A stretch of 64,000 nucleotides of DNA, taken from Medicago truncatula (taxonomy: Eukaryota > Streptophyta > Magnoliopsida > Fabales > Fabaceae). Positions 26,244 through 36,027 of the stretch are shown in pieces. The DNA is taken from positions 12,420,501 to 12,484,500 of the forward strand of contig NC_053042.1 in NCBI RefSeq assembly GCF_003473485.1, given 5' to 3'. The notes under the pieces were generated by a model. It was given only the letters and a program-made list of their open reading frames with translations. It was not told the origin of the DNA and did not search any database. The position numbers and the translations under genes were made by a program. Numbering within the stretch: the stretch's first letter is position 1; the number at the start of each line of letters is the position of its first letter.

Positions 26244-26571
26244 ATGGATATACAAGAAATTCTCAATATATTCAATGGAAGAAATGTATCCCAATTCAAT
26301 GACGATTCTTACGAGGTATGTTGAATTTTGTATATTATTTTGGGATAAGTTGGAATGAATTTGTATAATTACTAAGTGATTTTATTTTGTTCATCCAAAA
26401 AAAACGTAGGTGCCATCGACAGATAAACTGAAAATGAATGATATGCTTGCAACTTTGATTTTAAAGATGCTACAAGATGTGTTGCTAACATATAGAGAAT
26501 TAATTTTAAGAGACAAGTTCGGAACAAATAATGAGTTACCATTTTCTAATCCATTGTGCAATATGAATTGA
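26244..26571 (+). CDS. possible small two-exon protein, 77 aa, unknown
   Basis: Two short open stretches join across a 94-base GT-AG intron: 26244-26315 (24 codons, ending ...DDSYE then GTATGT) and 26410-26571 (after ...CGTAG, 53 codons plus TGA). Both phases agree. The product would begin MDIQEILNIFNGRNVSQFND and end with SNPLCNMN, soluble and slightly charged, with a hydrophobic helix around LATLILKMLQDVLLTYRELI. The composition is more protein-like than its AT-rich setting. An AG just before GTGTTAGCC at 26226 would also allow it to be the last two exons of a longer, now decayed gene. I do not recognise the family. Confidence 0.35.
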
Positions 26572-26744
26572 CTGTTATATCCAACAATCGTTCTACGTTA
26601 TTTTTAGTGACTCACCCAAACTGCACAACGTGAAATCGTGTCACGATGACCAACTTACATGCCACGATTTCACATAATCTTCAATACCAATTTTGAGCCA
26701 AAAATCAACAAGAATCATAACCTCTGAAGCATGGGGGTATTCCA

Positions 26745-27240
26745 AACATAGAGAAATATTGGTACCAGATACATATCATATCGGGTACACGTACGGTACT
26801 CGTAACTTACGTACCAAACCGTACCATTTTTACGGAGTCGTTTCGCTGTAGTTGGTGAATCGAAAACATACGGGCGGTGGAAAAATAAGCAAAATAATTT
26901 TTCTTTTTTATTGTATTTCAGTTCTCTGTCTTTGATGAAAATAGTATTGAGGGTGCACAAAAAAAGTAAACTCTTTAGCAAAATGATGATAGAAGTGTGG
27001 TTAAACACATGATCAAAATACGAATAATATTATACTATTTTTCATTATAATTGATTTTTTTTTCTAAACATTTTTTACAACAACTATGATAGTAATTCAC
27101 ATGATTATTTTATTTTTTATTTTTTTTATGTTTTATATCAACACATCAATACTTTTTATTTTTTAAAATTTACCGTATTACACACCCGTACCTACGTACC
27201 TATACCGGATACCATACACGTACCTATGCATCATAGACCA
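26745..27240. repeat. GTAC-rich repeat stretch, unassigned
   Basis: Dense GGTAC/CGTACC phrases at both ends (26760-26830 and 27170-27235), with AT-rich sequence between. It looks like the two ends of an old DNA element, but no precise inverted repeat or target duplication could be fixed. Confidence 0.25.
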
Positions 27241-27524
27241 TAACAGTTGTGTGAAGTGCATCGAAAAGTTCATGTAAAGAATCACAATGTAAAGTACATA
27301 GAGGAGTTCATGCATTCATATATAGAGGTGAATAAGTGACAACTGAATCAGGGGTTCATAAAATTTTGACCATAGTTTTAGTAGGTAGGACCCCAAGTAT
27401 TTAATTTTGCATTAGAGCTTGCTTTTCATTTGTCATTTTTTACAAAATTCGAATGTATAGAAACATTTAAAGATGTAGAGATGAGAAACGAGTTTTATTT
27501 TATTTTATTTCATTTTTTTTTTGT

Positions 27525-27605
27525 AGATAGACGAAATGACAAAGCCATTATGAACTCATACACATAAGTGGAGGTATCGGAGTTCGAACCCCGAATCCCC
27601 GATCA
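27525..27605 (-). mobile_element. SINE-like fragment (poly-T headed, antisense)
   Basis: A T-run is followed by GTAGATAGACG...AAAGCCATTATGAACTCA...GGAGTTCGAACCCCGAAT. The same sequence occurs in the other orientation at 29735-29832, where it ends in an A-run. Box B-like GTTCGAACCCC is present in both. Confidence 0.5.
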
Positions 27606-27904
27606 TAACATCCTGCCATTGCTTGTTTTGTTCTTTGTCTCTTTTATTATAAGTGGTCAATTTAATCATTGTCTTCTTAAAGATACTCATAACTGATGTA
27701 TGAATATCAATATCTACATCTTGTGGAGAACATGATATTTTTCAGGTTTGTCAAATATCTTGATGAAGCAGAACACTTTACCATTAAATAGTAATAATAT
27801 ATTTTGACAGAATTGAGTTGGATATAATTGATTTCGCGAGAGAAATTATTTTCTTTATCTCTCCATTCACACCATCTGTTTATTATTTTAGTTTGAATTT
27901 TGAA

Positions 27905-28000
27905 GGTCTCTATGAACTTAGCCAGTTGGTAAGGACAATGCATAATATATGCAAAGTTCGGGGTTCGAATACCAACCGGCGGCCACCACCAAAAAAGTTT
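27905..28000 (+). mobile_element. tRNA-derived SINE
   Basis: Box A-like AACTTAGCCAGTTGGTAAGG, the ATAATATATGCAAAG phrase, and box B-like GGGGTTCGAATACC, then CCACCACCAAAAAA. Same family plan as 29180-29310. Confidence 0.6.
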
Positions 28001-28328
28001 GAACTTTGAAGTCACCTTATCTTTCTTGAATAAAAAGAAAGTGAGATAATTTTTTGTTATTTGAGATAAAATCATATTAAAAATTTCATATCTCACTTAG
28101 ATTTTAGAAAAATAATTGCTTTTATTTGATAATATTTCTTATTTTATTTTTAAATTAAAGCAAGTGAGGAGGATTCACATATCCATTATAAGAATAATTC
28201 TTATGTTATCACTTATCGAGCTCTCTTAATTACTTTCTGTTATTAAAGAAAAAGCTCCCTCACTTTCTCAATTTCCTTACTTAATTTGTCAAAGAGATCG
28301 ATAAAGTGAGAACCCTTTATTTATTTTA

Positions 28329-28811
28329 GGTTTAAATGATCTTTTGGTACCTTAAGTATTTAATTGGTATTGCTTTGATCCCTTAACTAAAAAAATATAA
28401 TTGTTTGAGTATTTAAGTTTTTTTTAGTCTCGTTTTGGCCCCTTCTGTTAGATTTCCATTAGGGTTTAGAAAAATAGTTAACTCATGGACACGTGTCACC
28501 TTGTCATTGGTTCCGGGATTTTTTTTAAAAAAAAAAATTTATTTCAATATTAAAAATATATTTTTTTTATAAAAAAAGGATTTTTTTTATTAAAAAAAAA
28601 GGATTTTTTTTTATTAAAAAAAAATATTCAGCCAATCACAAGGTGACACGTGTCCACACTTAACGTTTTTTATTAAATCTAACGGAAACCTAACAGAAGG
28701 GATCAAAACGAGATTAAAAAGAAACTTAAATACTCATACAATCTTTTTTTTAGTTAAGGGACCAAAACGATACTAATTAAATACTTAAGGGACCTAAAGA
28801 GCATTTAAGCC
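28329..28811. mobile_element. Mutator-type MITE, 483 bp, 9-bp TSD
   Basis: Left end GGTTTAAATGATCTTTTGG and right end CCTAAAGAGCATTTAAGCC are imperfect inverted repeats that continue for well over 100 bp (GTTAGATTTCC at left, GAAACCTAAC at right). The A/T-tract middle also folds back. TTTATTTTA is duplicated exactly at 28320-28328 and 28812-28820. No coding capacity. Related in plan to 8053-8502. Confidence 0.87.
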
Positions 28812-29179
28812 TTTATTTTACTCTTCAATGCGTTTTTCCATTTCACTTCTCATCACCTTAAAAAACATCTTCTAGAACTAGAATAGATAGAGATTCATTA
28901 TATCAAAAACAAAAAGGAAGATATATAAGATACTTTAATATTAATTAGAAGAGACGTACTGTATTTTATCACTAGTACGTACGTGGGTCCTAAGCTGGAA
29001 ACACATTAGGGGAGAGGAAGAGGAAATTAGGGTTTTGGAGAGTATGAGAAAAAATGGAAATATTTTACATATTTTATTGAAATAGTATTTTTTTATTGAA
29101 CGATAAATTAATGCACGTGATTAATACATTTTAAATTTTAAAAATATTATACCAACATAGATGGATGTCAACCCTCTTT

Positions 29180-29310
29180 TTTTTTTGGTCAAGTAGCCTA
29201 GTGGCTAGAGCTCACACAATTTAATTGTGGAGAAGTGGAGTGTCCGGGTTTCGAACCCCGACTCCTGCATATAATATGCAATATCCCTACCAACTGAGCT
29301 ATGCTTACGG
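29180..29310 (-). mobile_element. complete tRNA-derived SINE, 131 bp, 17-bp TSD
   Basis: On the minus strand it begins CCGTAAGCATAGCTCAGTTG, with box A TAGCTCAGTTGGTAGGGAT and box B GGGTTCGAAACCC, and ends in an A-tail (the T-run at the left edge). GGATGTCAACCCTCTTT is duplicated perfectly at 29163-29179 and 29311-29327. The perfect duplication suggests a fairly recent insertion. Confidence 0.85.
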
Positions 29311-29734
29311 GGATGTCAACCCTCTTTATTTACTAGAAAAATAAAAATAAATTGAAATTGAAGAATTTATATAAACTCTTTAAAACCGACCTTAGTGCAA
29401 TTTTTTAGTTTTTCCAAAGTCCTCCTTTCCAATCTTAAATTAGAGAGATACTTTAGAAGGATGAGCTAAATCTAGAATGGTAGGTAGGGGCACTAAGTTG
29501 AAATTTAACCCAACTCATTGTTTATTGGTACGTTGTTGATTTGTTGTGCTTAGGGCTAATCGACTTTACTTGGTTAATTTTAAAACTAATCCTGTCCTAA
29601 TTATCTAACTTCATTCATCATTCTCAAACCATCTGCAAATTTGTTATAGTTGTTCTTTGTGCAAAAAAATCATTTTTTAATAAAATAGTACTTTTTAAAA
29701 GTTTTCATCTGTTATGCTGAAATTGTTAGGCCGG

Positions 29735-29832
29735 ACGTCATGATTGGGGTTCGAACTCCGGTACCTCAACTTTGTGTGTGTGAGTTTATGATGGCTTTAC
29801 CATCTCCTCTATCTACCCAAAAAAAAAATCAA
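29735..29832 (+). mobile_element. SINE-like fragment with A-run
   Basis: GGGGTTCGAACTCCGG box B-like motif, then ...TTTATGATGGCTTTACC...CTACCC and an A-run. Reverse-oriented partner of 27525-27605. Confidence 0.5.
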
Positions 29833-29947
29833 AAAATTACTTGAAAAGAGAAATAATTTTCATTCCCGTAAACAATCACTAAACAATTTTTGCTGCATAT
29901 CAAACTTTTTTATAATCACTTTGATTTCTAACTTTGAAAGTCAATAC

Positions 29948-30300
29948 TTTTTTTTAACAAGCCAAAATGGAATTAATAGATCAAAAGGAGTGATTCATCT
30001 CGCACAAGGCGTGCAAAAGAGAGCCACTCAAAGTTTGTACAAATTCAAGTCACTAGTGCCTCAACAAACGGACCAAAAACATAAACAGAAGAAAAACAAC
30101 AAATTTACGGTAAAACTCTCATGCAGAGTAGAGGGTGTCTCCACCAGTCATGATAGCCGAAAGAAAGGTTGACAGACACGCCTTTAACCACTGAAAGGAA
30201 AGCATTTTTACCCTGTTTGTCAACCGATGTAACTTTGATGTCTTCTGATTAAAAACACGGTTGTTTATTTCCTTTCAAATAACCCAGACACATGCAAGTC
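29948..30300 (-). mobile_element. LINE 3' remnant (zf-RVT end), antisense
   Basis: Read on the minus strand it encodes, with breaks, the last part of a plant LINE reverse transcriptase (FNQKTSKL, then VKMLSFQWLKA and a W/H-rich end). It runs into a tail ending in an A-run (the T-run at 29949-29957). A sister fragment lies at 53922-54330, with the same final AACAA...CAAAATG segment. Strongly 5'-truncated and old. Confidence 0.65.
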
Positions 30301-31900
30301 AGATTAATTTTAGAAAAGAATATGTGAATTGTGGTAACCCTGCTAAATGACCAAACTTACTAAACTAAATTATTTGTTTCTTTTAAGGAAAACTAAATTA
30401 TTTTTTGTTACCATGTAGCCTAAAAATAGCACCAATGTTTTTTATTTAGGACAAAACTTGAGTGCATTTCTTTAAGTATGTTTTTGAACAACTTTTTGTA
30501 TGATGGTTTTAAAGAAATCATGAGTAGTTAAATTAAGGACTATGAGAAAATACCTAAAGAAAGGCATTTATTTTTTTATTTTATTTTACTCTCTTTTGAA
30601 AAATAAAAATAAAGTCATCTAGTTTAACCTTGTACTATAGCCATATGCGCATAAACCGTGTTGTCCTTGTATATGTCATCGTCATTTTGTTCAAGCATTG
30701 CATGTACAAGAATGCAAGCTCCAACTCAACACATGTGAACTCATAAGTACCACATTAATGCCTTGCACCAAGAAACGGCAATTTTTCAATCATTTTTTCC
30801 TTTGTTTTGAATCATCATTTAAAAAAATATCAGTCATAAAATTCATGTTAAGCCTTCCATTTGAAGGAGAATATAAAAGAGTGACAACTAGAGTGTCCCA
30901 ACTCTTAGTAAGGAACTTAAAATTACAAGATTTTTCAACTTGCATCTATCTTCATTTTTATTTTTGGCAATTGATTTACAATACATTTAAAGGTATTTAG
31001 AAGTTCGATGCATGTTTTTACTATTTGAGTACTCCAACTTCATCAATCATCTAACAAGTTGGGCTTTACTTATGTCTGTCTTCTTTTGAATTAATTATTT
31101 AAGCTATTAGTGAATTTGTTCGCTTTCAAATTTAAAGCACTGAAAAATTGGTTGGACAATTTGCTTGGTGTAAATTTCGACCCCACAGCTAATCTATAAG
31201 TGAAATTATAAAAACGTGAGACAATTTTAGGCTGAATCTGTACACGACCAAATTTAGTGCGCTGAAATATTGGTTATACATACTTTTTACTTTTAATCCT
31301 ATTAATTTATTCGAGTCAAATTTAAAATGTGTTTCTATTAAAAAAAAATATGATTAATGCTATTTGTCCCAAGAGATGTGTTCCCGACATATATCAGGAT
31401 GGTGTAAAAGATTATTTTCGAAACTTTCCTACAAAAAAAAAAACTATTTTAAAAACTAAAACAAACCTATAGAATCCAAAATTAAAAAAATAAAAATAAA
31501 AAGAGTATATTTACAAGGATTAAAAACAGTAGCAAAAAATAAATAAAAATATAACGAATGAAAACAAATAAATATTTTTTTCATACACATTCCTTCAACA
31601 AAAAAAAATCATATACATTATTTTAGTCTCTACTATTAAGTCAATATGTATTTTAACGGCCGCGTTTAGAGCACTGAAAAAAGTTTCTCAACAAATAATG
31701 AGTTCAAAATTTAATTTTTATAACTAGGTTTTCAATATTTTTATGTTGAATTTTTTACATTTAAAAAATTCATATTTAATACATTCTATATTAAAAAATT
31801 CTAACTTTTTTATAAATAAAAGTTGCTAATTTTGTAGGACTAAAAATATACTTAACTTTGTATTTAAATTTTAATAAAACACATATCATGAGTTCTACTA
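30301..31900. other. intergenic spacer before CYP74 copy 2
   Basis: AT-rich; no gene seen. The ORF at 30698-31000 has no family resemblance. Confidence 0.35.
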
Positions 31901-31909
31901 CTACCACTC

Positions 31910-31917
31910 TTTATAAA
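31910..31917 (+). promoter_or_regulatory. putative TATA box of second CYP74 gene
   Basis: CTTTATAAAG about 75 bases before the ATG; the following CATAACCAAACCA leader is shared with copy 1. Confidence 0.5.
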
Positions 31918-31987
31918 GAAAACAGCTATACCCATTAGTCATAACCAAACCATTTAACCTATCAAAATATCGAGTTTCATATCTCCC

Positions 31988-34896
31988 ATGGCAGCATCTT
32001 CACCACAATCTTCCACCACCATCAGCAATCACCAGCAAGAGCTTCCACTAAAAGAAATCCCAGGAACCTATGGCCTCCCTTTCATCGGACCGATTTTGGA
32101 CCGACATGACTTTTTCTATAACCAAGGCAGAGACAAATTCTTCTCAACAAGAATACAAAAATACAATTCAACAGTCTTCAAAACCAACATGCCACCAGGT
32201 CCATTCATTTCCTCAAACCCAAGAGTCATAGCACTCTTAGATGCTTCATCGTTTCCGATCCTCTTCGACAACAAAAAAGTCGAGAAATACAATGTCTTCG
32301 ATGGTACCTTCATGCCATCGATAGACTTCACTGGAGGCTACCGTGTCTGTCCTTTCTTAGACACAACTGAACCAAACCATGCACTTATCAAAGGTTTACT
32401 TCTTAACGTTCTTCTTTCTGGAAAATACTCTTTTATCCCTCTCTTTAAGACTATACTTTCTGATGGTTTTAATGAGATTGAAGAGGGGCTTTCTGGTAAA
32501 AGTGGTAAAGCTGATTTTAACTCTATTATGAGTGTGGCTTCGTTTAACTTCATGTTTAGGCTATTTTGTGATAACAATGACCCTTCTGAAACTATCCTTG
32601 GTGATCAAGGTCCTAAAATGTTGGACACGTGGATTCTCTTTCAACTTGCTCCAATTGAAACATTAAAACCTCCTAAGCTTTTCAATTATCTTGAAGATCT
32701 CTTGCTTCGTACTGTTCCCTTTCCTGCTTGTTTGACAAGGTGAGATTAATACTACGTATTTTAACATATAGTTTTATATTGAGAATTTTTTTTTTCTTTT
32801 CATCAGATTCTCTTTAATTATATAAGGATTTGATTACCATACGTATATAAGGATTTTAAAAAAGATACTTTTATTTTAACTTATTAAAAAGTAAGGTGGT
32901 CTTAGCTTTTAATTTTCTAATAATTCAACTGCTAACATGGACCTCTAAAAAATGGTCTAATTTTTTTAGTAAGTTATATGATAAAAATAAAATTTAGTAA
33001 AGTATGTTTCAAGATTTTTCTAATAATTTTCTAAAATTAATTCAACTGCTAAAAAATTTATAATAATTTTTAATTTTTTTAAATAAAATTTCAACATCAA
33101 GGTCATATAAGAGTCCAAGACCTATCTTAAGGGTCTTAGCTTCATGGTCTAGGCCTTTAGTGAAGTTTCATGGTATAAACCAAGTTAGTAAAACTTCATA
33201 GTCTAGACCTACACTTACAACTTTATCTTAAGAACAATGTCAAAACCTATCTTTGGAGTTCTCGATGGAGGAGATTTGAGAGGCGATTATTTTGGTAAAG
33301 GATAAGAAGAACATGTGACCATTGCGCGGGGGGAGGGTTCCTTGTTAAAAGGCTTTTGTCCTACTTTATAACCTTGATACTGAAGATTATAAAGTTCAAA
33401 AACCTCATTCTTAGGGGATGCCGATTGTGTTTTGTGCGACGGGGTGCCGCAAACGAAAAATCATTTGTTCACCACATGTGTTTTTGCAAGGGAAATTTGG
33501 TATGAGGTTTTCAAGTGGCTAGGGTGGTAATAGTGCTTCCAAGTACATATCTACTTTAATTTAAATCCCATTTACCATGGCTAGGAAAGGCAAGAGGTTA
33601 ATTTGGCAATGGTGATATGTCATCTAGTTATTTGACTTATTTGGAAGACGAGGAATGTACGAAAAAAAATCCAGAAAATGCTTTATAGGGAGATAGTTGA
33701 TAACTTTAAGAGTGTGTCCTAAAGTTGATTTTTTGGGGGTCCTTCTTGCCTTTACCATGAATGACATTTTCCCTCTAGAATGTATTCTAAACCAAATGTA
33801 CTTTGCTTTTGTATTTTCTTTGGTTCTTTGGATGAGGTCAGTGCCACTTTATTCAAATCATTATCGTAGAATGATCTAAGTCTTTCAATCCTAAAAAAAA
33901 CACATAAATCTCTTCTTGTATTACTCCATTTTTTATCTATGTAATGATAATTTTGCTATTTAAATATATGATAAGTTTTTTAAGTGCATTAATTATATCA
34001 CCTCTTTTAAAATAGTAAGAAACAATACGTACATGATAAAAAAAAAAAAGACAGTGTGTCATGAATATGAATTTTTAAGTACCCAAATATTATGATATAC
34101 TACTTTGATCCAGGGTTTGAATGATATAAACTTGAGGTGTGACCCTTACATTAACTACATTATGACATGTTTGGCTAGGTCCTCATACAAGAAGCTCTAC
34201 GAAGCATTTTCTTCTTCAGCTGTAACGATTTTAAACGATGCAGAAAAAGCAGGGTTGAAAAGAAGTGAAGCCTGTCACAATCTCATTTTCATGGCAGGCT
34301 TCAATGGATACGGCGGATTAAAGAATCAATTCCCAATACTCTTCAAATGGATAGGTTTATGCGGCGAAGAGCTACACAAAGAACTCGCAAACGAGATAAG
34401 AACCATTGTAAAAAACGAAGGCGGGGTAACAATTCAGTCGTTAGAAAAAATGTCATTAGTTAAATCCGTTGTTTATGAAGTTTTGAGGATTGAACCTGTC
34501 GTTCGTTATCAATATGCAAAAGCAAGAGAAGATTTAATTGTGAAGAGTCACGATGCAGCTTTTGAAATTAAAAAGGGTGAGATGATTTTCGGGTACCAAT
34601 CTTTTGCTACTAAGGATCCTAGGGTTTTCGATGATGCTGAGATTTTTGTGCCAAAGAGGTTTATTGGAGAAGGTGAGAAGTTGTTGAAATATGTTTTATG
34701 GTCGAATGGGAGAGAAACTGAGAACCCTACTGTCGATAATAAACAATGTCCTGCGAAGAATCTTGTTGTGCTTTTGTGTAAATTGTTTTTGGTGGTGTTT
34801 TTCTTGCGATATGATACTTTTACGTTTGAGACTAAAGATGCTGTTATTGGTGTTTCTATTACCATTACTTCCCTCACAAAGGCTCCTACAATATGA
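31988..34896 (+). CDS. CYP74-family P450 (CYP74C-like), copy 2, 2 exons
   Basis: Exons 31988-32739 and 34179-34896 (1470 nt, 489 aa), with the same intron place and phase as copy 1. Exon 1 is very similar to copy 1 after a slightly longer Ser/Thr/Gln-rich N terminus. The I-helix reads GFNGYGGLKNQFP (Ala to Gly relative to copy 1), and the haem loop is NKQCPAKN with the Cys kept but Gly replaced by Ala. At the F/L switch site (NVFDGTFMPS) it has Phe, as in allene oxide synthases, where copy 1 has Leu. YEVLRIEPVVRYQYAKA replaces YEAMRIEPAVPYQYAKA. The 1.4-kb intron holds a LINE remnant. The gene is open throughout, so it is likely functional, perhaps with a different product from copy 1. Confidence 0.93.
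33225..33901 (+). mobile_element. 5'-truncated LINE remnant in CYP74 copy 2 intron
   Basis: Encodes, with several breaks, the zinc-binding end of a LINE reverse transcriptase: DADCVLCDGVPQTKNHLF followed by CVFAREIWYEVFKWLG and IWLIWKTRNVRKK. It ends at an A-run at about 33893-33901. It has the same sense as the host gene and is absent from the intron of copy 1. Confidence 0.75.
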
Positions 34897-35870
34897 ATAT
34901 ATTTTTTGAGCTGTTTATTATGTTCTTGTTTTGTAATTCGTATCTTTCCCATATTGTATTGTTGTTGTTCAAGAGATCTCAAATTAGTTGTAATAGTTTG
35001 ACTATGTAATCTCAATACACATTGTTCAATTTCCATTGAGATATTTATAAAATTGTCGTTATAGTGTCACGGTTACTAATAAGAAATTTTATGTTTTTGG
35101 TTGTTTCTTCGTAACATAGACTTTCGAGTGGAATGTTGTAAAAGTTTGTTTAATACTGTAATTTGTGTTTTTTTTTAAGATAATATTGTAAAAGTTTGTT
35201 GTTGTTATTTTTTTTGGGTTGGCTACGTAGTTTAGTGTCTAAAAATCCACTCTTTTTCTAGGTGGATAAATAAGATGTTTGGAGTTCGAATCACTCCGTA
35301 TCAATTGAGTTAAACTCACGTAACATTGTTGTGGTTGTTGTTATTAAGGGAAAATATAATAACATCCCCCGAAGTTTGTTAAAATGTCACTCACACCCTC
35401 TCCATTTTTAAACATAACACAAACCTCCCCTACTTAATTTTTGGGTGACAAACATCTCCTCTCCAATTTTACATTGATATGTTCTATGTTAATGTCTCTC
35501 ACAAACCTCACCTACTTGCTTTTTAACCAGAAACAAATCTTCCCTCTTAATTTTTCAGGTGATACTTTTGTTAATTATTACTCCCTCCGTCAGCCACGCT
35601 ACGATGATGATATTAGCCAAACTCTACTGGATAAATGGATGATCATGTCAGATAAAAAATACATGCATGTAATATGATCTATAAAAAATAAGCATGATCA
35701 AGCCAACTCTATGGTGAAACACACCTCTAAACCCTAGTTTTGAAAGCGGTGAATTTAGACATAACAAATTATATAAAAAAATTGGACATCTCAATTATTA
35801 TAGTTTTGGTCTTTCAAAAAAATAAATTATTATAGTTTTGGTGAATATTTGATGTCAACCAATAATCTAA
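34897..35870. other. spacer between CYP74 copy 2 and COR413 copy 1
   Basis: 3' UTR, then a SINE-like piece about 35215-35335 (GGAGTTCGAATCACTCC, AATTGAGTTAAACTCACG), then a stretch at 35345-35600 that looks like a MITE remnant, including a lone ACTCCCTCCG. No gene. Confidence 0.35.
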
Positions 35871-35876
35871 CACCTT

Positions 35877-35885
35877 CCACGTGGC
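35877..35885 (+). promoter_or_regulatory. G-box / ABRE-like motif upstream of COR413 copy 1
   Basis: CCACGTGGC, a palindromic G-box with ACGT core, lies about 145 bases before the chosen ATG. Such motifs bind bZIP factors in ABA/cold-responsive genes, which fits COR413. The matching region of copy 2 lacks it. Confidence 0.55.
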
Positions 35886-36027
35886 ACTTCCTTTTTAGGA
35901 AAAGTTCATTGTCGTATGAGTTCATAGTACACAACAAAACACTAGATCTTTTCCTCCTTTGTGTTGTGTCACAACCACACAACATTCATCTTTGGCATTG
36001 ACGTGGAAAACGAAGAATTACTTGGCA

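Noticed and set aside
29180-29310. Functional tRNA gene
   Set aside because: Has boxes A and B but no proper cloverleaf; the A-tail and target duplication show it is a SINE.
34548-35036. 162-aa minus-strand ORF over CYP74 copy 2
   Set aside because: Antisense shadow of the P450 exon.
35580-35700. ACTCCCTCCGTCAGCC, Stowaway-like start
   Set aside because: Only one end recognised; no partner.
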